From the NCBI GenBank assembly GCA_934232895.1, contig CAKQGH010000002.1, positions 1 to 64,000 of the forward strand: a stretch of DNA of 64,000 bases, written 5' to 3'. Shown here in pieces: positions 1-8,166 of the stretch (positions within the stretch are counted from its first letter, which is position 1; every line of letters begins with the position of its first letter). The position numbers and the translations under genes were made by a program. This DNA comes from an uncultured Alphaproteobacteria bacterium (GTDB lineage: Bacteria; Pseudomonadota; Alphaproteobacteria; Rs-D84). The notes under the pieces were generated by a model, which saw only the letters and a program-made list of their open reading frames with translations, was not told the origin of the DNA and did not search any database.

Positions 1-1
1 T

Positions 2-1579
2 GTTCCGGTTGCCATCGTTTGGTTTGTGGTGCGTGGCATTTCGGTTTTGATTGCCGTATTGCGCTGGGCGGTGTTGTACAATCGCATTCGGTATCGCGCG
101 TACAATAAAATTTCGTCGGATTTATACCATTATGTTTTCAAACAAGATATTTCATATTTTTCCAATTCTATGCCCGGAAAAATTGGCAGTCAAATAAACC
201 AAATATCCGACGCGTTTGGTGAAACGATTGATCTGATCCTGGGGGAAATGTTGGCGATACTGTGCGCATTTGCAATTGCGGCGGCGGCATTGACCAATTT
301 GGGCTGGCAATATGTCGCGCTGATTTCGACATGCATAGTATTTCGAATTGGGTGGGGAATGGCAACATACAAAATGGTTGTTCGTGGTGCAACCCGCCGG
401 GCCCAGAAAATCAATACATTACAGGGACACTTGTTGGACGCGTTGTCTAATTTCCCGGTTGTGAAATTATTTGCGCGGGCCGATTGGGAACAACAGGCGG
501 TAATGCCGGCACGCAACGATTTTGAACGCGCGGCGCGCAATTCGCATTTTATGGCGCGCATTTTCTGGGCACCGGGGAATTTTGTGGTTGATGCCATTGG
601 GTTTGGGGTGCTGATATTACTGTGCGGATATATGTATTCAATTGGTGCGTCGTCATTGGCCGATGTGTCATTCGTTTTGGCAATATTTGACAGTCTCAGC
701 AGTATGTCGTTTGGGTTCATTATGCTGTTCAAAAATTTTATTCGTATGTGGGGAAATGCGGTTGGTTCGTATGCCGTTTTGGTCCAGCCTATAAAAATTA
801 CCGATGCACCAAACGCACCAAAATTAAATGTGACGGCGGGTAATATTGAAATTAAAAATCTGACATTCCGGTATGGAATGAAAAATGTTCTGCGCAATGT
901 GTCGCTGAATATTAAATCGGGTGAACGAATTGGACTGGTCGGGTTCAGTGGTGCCGGCAAAACTACATTGGTAAATTTGATTATGCGCCTGTATGATGTC
1001 ACCGGGGGGTGCATCCTGATTGATGGCCAAGATATTCGCACCGTCACCCAGGATTCATTACATGAAAACATTTCATTCATTCCCCAGGAACCAACCATGT
1101 TTAACCGCAGTCTGCGCGAAAACATTGAGTACGGCAAAATTGGCGCAACGATGGATGAAATTCGTGGCGCGGCGCATTTGGCATCGGCCGACGCATTTAT
1201 AAAAAATACACTGGACGGGTACGAAACAATTGTTGGGGACCGCGGAATTAAATTGTCGGGTGGACAACGCCAACGCGTGGCAATTGCGCGTGCATTTTTG
1301 AAAAATGCCCCAATTTTGATTTTGGACGAGGCCACCGCCGCCCTGGACAGTGAAACCGAGGCCGCCATTCAAAAAAGTTTCGATAAATTGACGCGCGGTC
1401 GCACCACCATAGTTATTGCACACCGGTTGTCGACATTGCGCAATATGGACCGAATTGTCGTTTTGCATCATGGCCAGGTGGCCGAGGTCGGCACCCACAT
1501 CCAATTACTGCGCCGGGTTGATGGAATCTACAAACACCTGTGGGAAATGCAATCTGGCGGATTTGTGCCGGAAAAATAG
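2..1579 (+). CDS. ABC exporter, fused permease and ATPase (5' end cut by window)
   Basis: Inner-membrane ABC exporter half-transporter: an N-terminal transmembrane domain followed by one nucleotide-binding domain. The ATPase shows Walker A (GFSGAGKTT, near nt 943-969), the LSGGQRQR signature (nt 1252-1275), Walker B ILILDEATAALD (nt 1312-1347) and the H-loop IAHRLS. The reading frame is open back to base 2, and family members are usually about 580-600 aa against roughly 525 visible here, so the true start lies before the window; the GTG at 26 is probably internal. The substrate cannot be deduced. The layout is lipid A/multidrug-like (MsbA/MdlB class). Confidence 0.9.
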   Translation, partial: VPVAIVWFVVRGISVLIAVLRWAVLYNRIRYRAYNKISSDLYHYVFKQDISYFSNSMPGKIGSQINQISDAFGETIDLILGEMLAILCAFAIAAAALTNLGWQYVALISTCIVFRIGWGMATYKMVVRGATRRAQKINTLQGHLLDALSNFPVVKLFARADWEQQAVMPARNDFERAARNSHFMARIFWAPGNFVVDAIGFGVLILLCGYMYSIGASSLADVSFVLAIFDSLSSMSFGFIMLFKNFIRMWGNAVGSYAVLVQPIKITDAPNAPKLNVTAGNIEIKNLTFRYGMKNVLRNVSLNIKSGERIGLVGFSGAGKTTLVNLIMRLYDVTGGCILIDGQDIRTVTQDSLHENISFIPQEPTMFNRSLRENIEYGKIGATMDEIRGAAHLASADAFIKNTLDGYETIVGDRGIKLSGGQRQRVAIARAFLKNAPILILDEATAALDSETEAAIQKSFDKLTRGRTTIVIAHRLSTLRNMDRIVVLHHGQVAEVGTHIQLLRRVDGIYKHLWEMQSGGFVPEK

Positions 1580-1621
1580 CGCCGATATACGCATGAAAGG
1601 CATATTTGCACAAATTAGGCG

Positions 1622-1649
1622 TTGAATTTTTGGTTGTGTGGGATATATT
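1622..1649 (+). promoter_or_regulatory. Promoter of TatD-like gene (leaderless)
   Basis: TTGAAT (1622-1627), 16-bp spacer, TATATT (1644-1649). The ATG at 1657 lies seven bases after the -10 box, so transcription would begin at or next to the start codon. This supports 1657 rather than the longer in-frame start at 1606. Confidence 0.6.
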
Positions 1650-1656
1650 GCATTAC

Positions 1657-2337
1657 ATGCAAAAATATATTGATGCACATTGCCATTATATAACAACTGT
1701 GCCCGATGGCGCGATTGCGGGTTTTGTGTATAATTCTGCGCGCCCGTGTGATTGGTCGGGTGCGGTTGATGCCACGCGTGTCGGTGGCGGGGCGGGTGCG
1801 ATTGGTATTCACCCGTGGTATGTGGATGAATTATCGCACGATTGGGCGGGCCAGATGGCGCAATTATTGCGCGCGAATACCAAACTGATGGTTGGGGAAA
1901 TAGGGCTGGACGCGTCGCGTGGCGATATAGATGCGCAGATGCCCGTATTTATTCGCCAATTGGATTTGGCGCGTGAATTTGACCGCATTGCACATATTCA
2001 CTGTGTTCGCGCATGGGATAAAATTTTGCACATATTTGCCACGCATAAAATGCCACCGGCGGTGGTACTGCATGGATTTCGGGGCACGCCGGAAATTGTT
2101 TCGGCCATAATGCGGCATGCAAATGCATATTTTTCGTTTGGGGCAAATCCTTGGGCGACGGTCCGCGCGATTGAACCGGACCGCATTCTGGTTGAATCAG
2201 ACGCGGCGTCAATTTCGATCGCACGCGGAATTTTGCCGCGCACGGTTACGCAAATTGCAGATTTGGTTGGCTGTGCCGTGCAAACAATGGCGGAAACAAT
2301 TTATAACAATACACAACGGATGATAAAAAATGGCTGA
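1657..2337 (+). CDS. TatD-family metal-dependent hydrolase
   Basis: 226-aa amidohydrolase-fold protein that begins with the metal-binding motif DAHCH, followed by the GEIGLD segment, an internal HIHCVRAWDKIL helix and the late ESDA motif. These are the TatD/YcfH signatures of predicted Mg-dependent DNases or phosphodiesterases. It is a little shorter than the usual 255-265 aa. A longer frame starts at 1606, but its first 17 residues do not look like TatD and the promoter argues for 1657. The last eight bases overlap the start of tcdA, so the two are probably co-transcribed. Substrate unknown. Confidence 0.85.
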   Translation: MQKYIDAHCHYITTVPDGAIAGFVYNSARPCDWSGAVDATRVGGGAGAIGIHPWYVDELSHDWAGQMAQLLRANTKLMVGEIGLDASRGDIDAQMPVFIRQLDLAREFDRIAHIHCVRAWDKILHIFATHKMPPAVVLHGFRGTPEIVSAIMRHANAYFSFGANPWATVRAIEPDRILVESDAASISIARGILPRTVTQIADLVGCAVQTMAETIYNNTQRMIKNG

Positions 2338-3010
2338 CAGATTACACAGAATCAGATTATTGTTGGGTGATGAAAATATTGAAAAATTGCGCACCGCGAC
2401 GGTTATGGTCGTTGGGTGCGGTGCGGTCGGGTCATTCGCGACCGAGGCACTGGCCCGCAGTGGCATTGGCCATATTATCGTTGTCGATTTTGATCGGGTC
2501 GAAGAATCTAATATCAATCGCCAGTTGTTTGCACTGACATCAACCATTGGCATGCCAAAGGTTGCGGTTGCCGCCGCGCGAATCCGCGACATAAATCCCG
2601 ATGCGACGGTTGATGCGTTTGATATGTTTTTTGATGATGCGCATGCGCCCGATGTTCGGCCCGATTTTGTGATTGATGCAATTGATTCTGTGGATTCGAA
2701 AATCGCGCTGTATCGTTGGTGTATGGCACGCAATATCCCGTTTATATCCAGTATGGGCGCGGCGCGCAAGACCGACCCCGCGCAAATAAAAATTGGTAAA
2801 ATATCAAAAACAACGGTGTGCCCATTGGCGGCAAAAATTCGTCGTCTGGTGCGCGCGGCGCGTATGCGCGATTTCCCCGTCGTCTATTCAATCGAACCCG
2901 CCAACCCAAATGTTGCGCCAAACCATACATTCGGATCAATGGTGACAATAACCGGAATATTCGGATTGGAATGCGCAAATTTTGCCATCAAACACATAAT
3001 TTCAAAATAA
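2330..3010 (+). CDS. tcdA: tRNA threonylcarbamoyladenosine dehydratase-like (ThiF/HesA family)
   Basis: 226-aa E1-like adenylyltransferase with the Rossmann ATP-binding loop GCGAVGS (about residues 28-34), the acidic DFDRVEESNINRQ segment, the VIDAIDSVDSK motif and a late SIEPANP segment. This order matches TcdA (YgdL/CsdL), which cyclises t6A to ct6A at tRNA position 37. Family members are nearer 250-270 aa, so the C terminus is short. It overlaps the TatD-like gene by eight bases, which suggests translational coupling. Other ThiF-family roles are possible but fit less well. Confidence 0.8.
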   Translation: MADRLHRIRLLLGDENIEKLRTATVMVVGCGAVGSFATEALARSGIGHIIVVDFDRVEESNINRQLFALTSTIGMPKVAVAAARIRDINPDATVDAFDMFFDDAHAPDVRPDFVIDAIDSVDSKIALYRWCMARNIPFISSMGAARKTDPAQIKIGKISKTTVCPLAAKIRRLVRAARMRDFPVVYSIEPANPNVAPNHTFGSMVTITGIFGLECANFAIKHIISK

Positions 3011-3096
3011 AAATACGCGGCAATGTGTTCCGGGGCGTAAGTATAAAGTCCTTGAATTCTGGGGCAAAGAACCTTTTCCTAAATTGTGTAATCGCA

Positions 3097-3125
3097 TTGA
3101 AACAGAAAACAAAAACGGTTATAAT
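3097..3125 (+). promoter_or_regulatory. Sigma-70 type promoter for DUF378 gene
   Basis: TTGAAA (3097-3102), 17-bp spacer, TATAAT (3120-3125): a near-consensus promoter, giving a leader of about 40 nt before the ATG at 3174. The 163-bp gap after tcdA otherwise holds nothing recognisable. Confidence 0.75.
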
Positions 3126-3173
3126 CAATGTGTCTTGACAGACAAAGTCAAACCCTTGAAAAGGAGAAAAAAG

Positions 3174-3386
3174 ATGAGAGGACTGACAAACTATGTGTTG
3201 AAACCGTTGACCTTTATTGGTGCCTTGAACTGGGGACTGATTGGAATATTCGGTTTTGATTTGGTTGCATGGATTTTTGGGGCCGGCACATTGGCCAGCA
3301 GTATCGTATACAGCATTATCGGTATTGCCGCGCTGATTTGGCTGGTTTGGATTTTCGTCGACCAACCAATGCACAACGACCGATAA
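3174..3386 (+). CDS. DUF378 family small membrane protein
   Basis: 70-aa inner-membrane protein with two hydrophobic segments, beginning MRGLTNYVLKPLTFIGALNWG. The N-terminal 'GALNWGLIG' and the second helix are typical of DUF378, a family of unknown function. An AAGGAG ribosome-binding site (3161-3166) eight bases upstream fixes the start at 3174; the frame is open further upstream but without an RBS. It is monocistronic: own promoter, own terminator. Confidence 0.85.
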   Translation: MRGLTNYVLKPLTFIGALNWGLIGIFGFDLVAWIFGAGTLASSIVYSIIGIAALIWLVWIFVDQPMHNDR

Positions 3387-3419
3387 TCGTTCGCATTTCC
3401 ACAGTTTTCATGTCATTTT

Positions 3420-3448
3420 GCGCCCCCAACCCACCGGGGCGTTTTTTA
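3420..3448 (+). terminator. Rho-independent terminator
   Basis: GC stem CGCCCC...GGGGCG with a nine-base loop, followed by TTTTTTAT. It ends the DUF378 transcript and separates it from the convergent HNH gene. Confidence 0.8.
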
Positions 3449-3778
3449 TCGCATGTGCTCCAGCGCGGCGGCGACAATTTTTTTATCGGCGCGTTTCATA
3501 TTCCATTTGTCCAGGGCGTGTTGAAACCGGGCGCGTTTTTCGCGTTCAAAATCGTCGGGCATTGCGTCACCCTTGATGCAATTGCAAATTTGGTGCGCCG
3601 GGAACAGGTTTTCAACCGCATCTGTGCCGCCGTGCATACGGGGAATATGGTGGTCAATGGACATTTTTTGATTGCGGCGTATTTCCAGACCGCAAATTTT
3701 GCAAAAAACCGGCGCCGCAACCAACAACTCGATTTTCAAGGTGATAGTTATTTTATGTGTTGGTGTGCGTGGCGACAT
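3446..3778 (-). CDS. HNH endonuclease-domain protein
   Basis: 110-aa protein with a compact HNH/zinc-ribbon core: CKIC near residue 26, then SIDHHIPRMHGG (first His of the motif), ENLFPAHQICN and a C-terminal Cys, followed by a basic helix. This resembles the stand-alone HNH nucleases of phages and mobile elements that nick or cut DNA. Convergent with the DUF378 gene and alone on its strand. No partner is visible, so its role is unknown. The ATG at 3778 has only a weak AGGT ribosome-binding site. Confidence 0.7.
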   Translation of the reverse strand: MSPRTPTHKITITLKIELLVAAPVFCKICGLEIRRNQKMSIDHHIPRMHGGTDAVENLFPAHQICNCIKGDAMPDDFEREKRARFQHALDKWNMKRADKKIVAAALEHMR

Positions 3779-3846
3779 ATTTCTTTACCTGTGGTTATAT
3801 TGGGCACCCTAGCAGGTTGGCCGCGCCTGCGCAAGCGGAAATAAAA

Positions 3847-5925
3847 TCACTCGTCATTTGCGGAGTCGTCATATATGTCGTATACAGTGCCGTCGTCTGT
3901 TTGTATGTGCAGTTTGGCGTTTTTTATTCCGGTGCCAATATTTGCATACAGTGTTTGCCCGTTTGGCATCTGGATATTTAATGATGGCGTGGTTTTCTTG
4001 TCACTGCGCAGGTAAATTTTTTTATCGTCCACATGTAATATTCGACCGCAGTCCCCGATTTCATCGGCCCCGGCGCCAAATCCAATTGTTGTCAATCCTG
4101 CCGGACACGTATTTCGCGAATTTGAATTGCCAAAATTTATGGTCTGGGGGGCGGCCCAATACCCGGCACCGACATATTGGCATGATTTGTTGTTGGTGGA
4201 TACCGGGCCGGCGATAAAATCGCCGGTGCCCACATTGGCAAAAAATGTGCCGGTGATGGTGTCATACATGCCGGCGGCGCCGGTATCTGTTATAACAACT
4301 GGCAAAAAATCGCCAACAATAATATCATCTTGGTATATTTGGGCACGATACATTTTGCCCGAACACGGACCGGCAGTAAATCCCGACAGGTTGAATAAAT
4401 ATACCGGTAAATTATCCAGGCTTTTGCCCCAGGCGCTGGGGCCATCGACCATTTGGTCATTTACATACATTTGCCAAATGTGCCGCGTGCCATCCCATGT
4501 TGCCACCGCGGTTGCACGTGTGCCCACCGGCATATATTTCAGGCTGATTTGTGTATATCCATTACCCCCAATCCAACATGTTTTGTTTGATGTTGGTTCA
4601 TAATCAATCCAAAATTTTGTGTTTTTGTCATACCCGTGTATAAAGCCCGTATTTATGTATTGGGTCCCAGTAGATTCAATGTATTCTAATACGGTATATT
4701 TCCCCAATGTGGCGGTTCCTTCTTCGGGTGCTTCTGGTAAAAATGTCCCGCCATCACAATGTATTTGGCATTGGTATATACTGGTTTTCCCAGATGTGGT
4801 GTTATAATCATATCCAATTGGACATGCCATACATCGTGTTTGACCATAATTTTCATTGTATGTTGCCCCCGTGCATAATTCACAAGATGATGTTTGCCCA
4901 TATTTAACATATTGCACAATATTTGAATATGTCCCAGGACCGCAGTCGACCGGCGTATTGTATTCTGTGGCAATATATTGGCCGACCGGAACTGTTGTTT
5001 CACACTGTGATTCTGATGTCTTGTTGCCGACGGTGCCATCGGTATATCCGGTTGGACATTTGTTGCGTGTGTCTGTTTGGCCAAATCCCACGGTATGTTC
5101 ATGCGACCAATATTCCACGCCAACATCGGTGCATTTGCACGAATCCGGTGGTCCTGCGACAAAATCGCCGGTGCCATTGTTGGTAAAAAATTGTCCCGAA
5201 ATTGTGTCGTACATCCCGCATGCATTGTCTGATGCGCGACACACTGGTATATAAAACGCGGCGATTTCGTCGTTTTCGTCGTATATTTTTGCACTGTACA
5301 GTTTGCCGCGCGCGTACCACGTGACATCCAGGCCAAATAAGAATATGTCCCGGTTGTTATATTGTTGCGGCCAACTGGCATGATCGAGCATTTCATCGTT
5401 TACATACATTTGCCACAGGTGCTGCGGGCCGTCCCATGTTGCCACAGCGGTCGTGCGCGTACCGACCGGCATATATGTTATGTTTATTTGGGTATATCCG
5501 TTGCCGCCCATCCAACCGGTGGCGGTGGTTGCCATAAAATCAATTTCAAATTTTATGCTTTTATCGTAATACTGTTTGTATCCCGTATTTATATATTGTG
5601 TGCCGGTGGATTCCAAATATTCAATCGGTGTATATGCGGTTGGTATGTTTGCATATTCCGTATTTTCGCATGCCGTTGTTGCGGCAACATACGTGCCCGC
5701 TGGGCACAGTATTTGGCATTGTGAAATATCTGTTTTGCCATCGGATGTATTGTAATCAAATTCGTTCGGACATTGGTGGCAATCATCACTTGATGCATCG
5801 TAATATGTGGCGCCGGTACAATTATTTTCAGCGTGCGCAACCAGTGGCACTATCGTCAAAAATATTGCCATAATTATTGATGTTGCATAAAATTTTTGCC
5901 GATTTGTGATTGTTTGCCCCCACAT
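3847..5925 (-). CDS. Large secreted Cys-rich protein with duplicated LamG-like domain
   Basis: About 692 aa with an N-terminal signal peptide (hydrophobic segment then VAHA/EN). Short cysteine-rich GCC/TNFR-like modules (CPAGTY, CPTGYTDGTVGN, CPIGYDYNTTSG) alternate with two copies of a domain of about 160 aa beginning 'YTPIEYLESTGTQYINTG' and 'YTVLEYIESTGTQYINTG' and ending 'GTGDFVAGP' and 'GTGDFIAGP'. These look like concanavalin/LamG-type jelly rolls and run at about nt 5634-5150 and 4703-4205. Probably extracellular or surface carbohydrate/protein binding. The ATG at 5925 is preferred; a TTG at 5958 is in frame. Neither has a clear RBS, and the start follows a structured leader. Confidence 0.75.
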   Translation of the reverse strand: MWGQTITNRQKFYATSIIMAIFLTIVPLVAHAENNCTGATYYDASSDDCHQCPNEFDYNTSDGKTDISQCQILCPAGTYVAATTACENTEYANIPTAYTPIEYLESTGTQYINTGYKQYYDKSIKFEIDFMATTATGWMGGNGYTQINITYMPVGTRTTAVATWDGPQHLWQMYVNDEMLDHASWPQQYNNRDIFLFGLDVTWYARGKLYSAKIYDENDEIAAFYIPVCRASDNACGMYDTISGQFFTNNGTGDFVAGPPDSCKCTDVGVEYWSHEHTVGFGQTDTRNKCPTGYTDGTVGNKTSESQCETTVPVGQYIATEYNTPVDCGPGTYSNIVQYVKYGQTSSCELCTGATYNENYGQTRCMACPIGYDYNTTSGKTSIYQCQIHCDGGTFLPEAPEEGTATLGKYTVLEYIESTGTQYINTGFIHGYDKNTKFWIDYEPTSNKTCWIGGNGYTQISLKYMPVGTRATAVATWDGTRHIWQMYVNDQMVDGPSAWGKSLDNLPVYLFNLSGFTAGPCSGKMYRAQIYQDDIIVGDFLPVVITDTGAAGMYDTITGTFFANVGTGDFIAGPVSTNNKSCQYVGAGYWAAPQTINFGNSNSRNTCPAGLTTIGFGAGADEIGDCGRILHVDDKKIYLRSDKKTTPSLNIQMPNGQTLYANIGTGIKNAKLHIQTDDGTVYDIYDDSANDE

Positions 5926-5945
5926 TACATACCGGCAAAATACAA

Positions 5946-5967
5946 ACCACCAAAGCAATTTGGTGGT
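5946..5967 (-). repeat. Perfect hairpin in the leader
   Basis: ACCACCAAA and its exact complement separated by four bases, placed about 20 bp before the ATG of the large secreted protein. It could occlude translation initiation or act as a weak attenuator; the T-run after it on the minus strand is poor. Confidence 0.6.
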
Positions 5968-5973
5968 TGGAGT

Positions 5974-6081
5974 TTGACAACAATCTATTAGAATTGCGCG
6001 CGTTATTCAATATATTCCACGCCCTCCAACCAACGGGGTTGGAGTTTTATCGTCTTCCCTGACGCTAATAGATGGGTTGTC
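5974..6081 (-). ncRNA. Candidate structured leader RNA (multi-helix junction)
   Basis: On the minus strand, TGACAACCCATCTATTAG near 6081 pairs with CTAATAGATTGTTGTCA near 5974, closing about 75 nt. Inside, three further hairpins are visible: CGTC/GACG, CTCCAACC/GGTTGGAG (6024-6044) and GCGT/ACGC. A closing helix plus three arms is a junction architecture expected of a structured RNA. It lies between a good promoter (6113-6140) and the secreted-protein gene. No known riboswitch motif was recognised. Confidence 0.5.
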
Positions 6082-6112
6082 ATGCCCAACACAGTATTTG
6101 CCGTGCACCACA

Positions 6113-6140
6113 ATTATATAAAACGATAGTTGAATTTCAA
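6113..6140 (-). promoter_or_regulatory. Promoter for the structured leader and large secreted protein
   Basis: On the minus strand: TTGAAA (6140-6135), 16-bp spacer, TATAAT (6118-6113). Transcription would start near 6106, leaving a leader of about 180 nt before the start codon at 5925. Confidence 0.7.
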
Positions 6141-6203
6141 ATAAAAATTGGCAGAAATAAAAAATCCCGCCAGTGGGGCGGGGAATATTGCCGTGAATGC
6201 ATA

Positions 6204-6521
6204 TCAGCGGGTGTGCTGTTGTGCGTGTGCGGTCTGGGCAAGGCGGTTTTGTTTGATACGTTTGTTTATCGCTATTTTCAACAATACCATTTGGGCATTG
6301 CTGAAATTCGTGATGGTATGTACCATATTATCGGTGTAGCGCAATTCCCCAGTGTCATACAGGCGCAATGTGCCAATGTTTGTGCTGCGCGCAACGCCAT
6401 CGTATTTTTCAACATAAACGGTCGGCGAATTGATTGCCGTTACCAGTGCACGAAACGCATCGCGAGAATCCATCCCTTCGGATGGCCAGGTTAAAAAACT
6501 GTGCAGTTCATCGTGTGTCAT
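6204..6521 (-). CDS. Hypothetical protein, 105 aa
   Basis: Unrecognised small soluble protein that begins MTHDELHSFLTWPSEGMD. It has no signal peptide and a basic, Gln/His-rich tail. The start at 6521 is chosen because AAGGG sits just upstream; the in-frame extension to 6587 covers the promoter. It is transcribed divergently from the 144-aa gene at 6690. Function unknown. Confidence 0.6.
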   Translation of the reverse strand: MTHDELHSFLTWPSEGMDSRDAFRALVTAINSPTVYVEKYDGVARSTNIGTLRLYDTGELRYTDNMVHTITNFSNAQMVLLKIAINKRIKQNRLAQTAHAQQHTR

Positions 6522-6552
6522 TTTGAGCCCTTTTTCATTATTGATACTATAC

Positions 6553-6580
6553 ATTGTAATACAAAGACTGTATTTGTCAA
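6553..6580 (-). promoter_or_regulatory. Promoter of the 105-aa hypothetical gene
   Basis: Minus strand TTGACA (6580-6575), 16-bp spacer, TACAAT (6558-6553). Confidence 0.65.
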
Positions 6581-6622
6581 ACGACAAATGGCTGTTTATT
6601 TAGAATTTGTGTGATTAAAAAC

Positions 6623-6650
6623 TTGACAGGTATAATTTTTGTCCTATACT
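6623..6650 (+). promoter_or_regulatory. Promoter of the 144-aa hypothetical gene
   Basis: TTGACA (6623-6628), 16-bp spacer, TATACT (6645-6650). It lies back to back with the minus-strand promoter at 6553-6580, only 42 bp away. Confidence 0.7.
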
Positions 6651-6689
6651 TTCGGTGTGAAAGAATAATAGAATAAAGGGTGAATGATT

Positions 6690-7124
6690 ATGCCAAAATA
6701 TAAACCTAACTTTGTAAAAGAAGCCACTCAATTTGTGCCGAATTGCGATGCGCTGATTCAAGATGTCAGCGATTTTGTCGAGGCCTTCAAATTGGAACGC
6801 AATGACGCGATTAAAATTTTGAATATGTTGAAAGAAATAGAAAAACAACGCAAATGTGTCAGCAAGAACACTTTGCGCAACTATCGTGCCATGTTGAATT
6901 TGATGCGCCGCAGCTATATTGGGGCGAATTCGCGTGTTTTGGCGCGCAAGTTCAATGATTTTTGCAATGGAAATGCCGGCAAAATTGCATCGATTGAGGA
7001 ATATAACAACCTGATGGAAATGTTGCGTGTTTTGAATGAACGCGCGGATGAAATAGACATCGCCACGTATATGAATTTCAAAGACACATATAACAAAATG
7101 ATTCATAACCAGAAAACACGCTAA
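6690..7124 (+). CDS. Hypothetical helical protein, 144 aa
   Basis: Basic, almost entirely alpha-helical protein (KERN...KILNMLKEIEKQRK; NEYNNLMEMLRVLNERADEID-type heptads) without membrane segments. Family not recognised. AAAGGGTG at 6675-6682 is well spaced for ATG 6690; an ATG two codons earlier (6684) is possible but too close to the RBS. It has its own promoter and is followed by a terminator at 7225. Highly charged helices suggest a structural or nucleic-acid-associated role, but this is speculative. Confidence 0.6.
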   Translation: MPKYKPNFVKEATQFVPNCDALIQDVSDFVEAFKLERNDAIKILNMLKEIEKQRKCVSKNTLRNYRAMLNLMRRSYIGANSRVLARKFNDFCNGNAGKIASIEEYNNLMEMLRVLNERADEIDIATYMNFKDTYNKMIHNQKTR

Positions 7125-7224
7125 GGGGACGCGCCCCCGCGACACCGTGTGTGTCGCCTGCGCGCCGCATCATTGTGCCCGGGCCACGCATTTTCTGGTG
7201 CACGCGATTATGATACAAAACCGA

Positions 7225-7249
7225 AAACCGCCATCACGGCGGTTTTTTG
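7225..7249 (+). terminator. Rho-independent terminator
   Basis: ACCGCC/GGCGGT stem with five-base loop and T6; ends the unit beginning at 6690. Confidence 0.8.
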
Positions 7250-7324
7250 TTGTGCCAATGGTGGCGGCGGTGGTGCGTGCTGGCTCCAGCCGTCGGCACA
7301 TACGACCGCCCGCGTCCAATCAAT

Positions 7325-7353
7325 AAAAAAAGCTCCCTTTGAAACAAAGGGAA
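7325..7353 (-). terminator. Terminator of tRNA-Asn
   Basis: On the minus strand TCCCTTT/AAAGGGA with loop GTTTC, then GC and seven Ts, just after the tRNA 3' end. Confidence 0.8.
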
Positions 7354-7391
7354 CTGGGAAATATGCACAGTCAACTCGACCTGCAAATCTT

Positions 7392-7467
7392 TGGCTCGGG
7401 CAACTGGACTCGAACCAGTGACATACGGATTAACAGTCCGTTGTTCTACCGACTGAACTATGCCCGA
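7392..7467 (-). tRNA. tRNA-Asn (GTT)
   Basis: Cloverleaf on the minus strand: acceptor TCGGGCA/TGCCCGA, D-arm with AGTTCAGTCGGTAGA, anticodon loop CTGTTAA giving GTT, T-arm with GGTTCGAGTCC and an encoded CCA (7394-7392). It borders the AT-rich island that follows. Confidence 0.93.
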
Positions 7468-7469
7468 AC

Positions 7470-7804
7470 AGCCCGCATATCTTATAATCTTTTTTTATCT
7501 ATTTCAAGTCTTTTTTTCATTTGTTGTAAATTATATAAAAATTGACATTTTTGGGGTGTGTGCTAGAATTGGCATAAATCAAAAGGATAAAAACCAATGC
7601 GTATGTAATGTTGTAATTCTTTATAAAACAAACCGTGTGTCGTTATGCGCGCGCGGGCGGTGGCTTTACAATATTCAAGGGTTTTTATCATGTCCACAAT
7701 TTCTTTATCAAATGTTTCTTTTTTTCATTTTTTTAATGTGTGTTTAGTTTTTTATACAAATAAATGTCAAAATGTGGTATAATGTTCGCCAGAGAGCATC
7801 AAAA
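7470..7804. other. AT-rich intergenic stretch with a promoter but no clear gene
   Basis: A good promoter is present (TTGACA 7542-7547, 16 bp, TAGAAT 7564-7569), followed by an AAAAGGAT ribosome-binding site. The only ORF after it is the three-codon ATGCGTATGTAA at 7597. No longer gene is recognisable on either strand up to 7800. It may be a decayed gene start at the edge of the restriction-modification island. Confidence 0.4.
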
Positions 7805-7915
7805 CTACTTTTTCTTTATAGTTTCAACGATATGTGTGTGAGGTTTGTTTTGCGCAACCCTAACTGATACAAAACGTCCCGTCACAGCACTTCTACCAAT
7901 TTGGTATTTTACCAT
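7805..7915 (-). CDS. Small protein, 36 aa (RSAxTGRFV motif)
   Basis: A 36-codon ORF on the minus strand beginning MVKYQIGRSAVTGRFVSV and ending in lysines. It has a good ribosome-binding site (AAAAGGAT, 7929-7922) seven bases before the ATG at 7915. The 'RSAxTGRFV...ETIKKK' pattern resembles short basic proteins that I recall from many proteobacterial and plasmid genomes, of unknown function. It sits directly beside the restriction-modification genes and may have arrived with them. Confidence 0.55.
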   Translation of the reverse strand: MVKYQIGRSAVTGRFVSVRVAQNKPHTHIVETIKKK

Positions 7916-8166
7916 GTTGATATCCTTTTGTTATTTGATGAGTTCAAGCTCATCGGACTCGGGTACAATGTTATATTGCCTCCCTTTCCAATAGGTATTA
8001 CGGCAATGCACCAAGCCAAAAAGGAACCTCTCTGGCAAACAATAAAATCGTACACAAAAGTAATAATTTTTTCAAGTGTTATATAATATCAAAGGCTTAT
8101 ATGTTTTTTGATTGTTCGCTTGACATTACCCATTGTTTTGGGCTAAGTTTTTACCAAGGAAAGGAA

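Noticed and set aside
190..1368. Open frame of 392 codons opposite the ABC exporter
   Set aside because: Antisense to the conserved ATPase motifs, low-complexity Ser/Ala/Arg-rich product, no ribosome-binding site.
7597..7608. Three-codon ORF after a good promoter and RBS as a leader peptide
   Set aside because: No downstream gene or attenuator structure is visible to be regulated; it is recorded only as part of the empty stretch.
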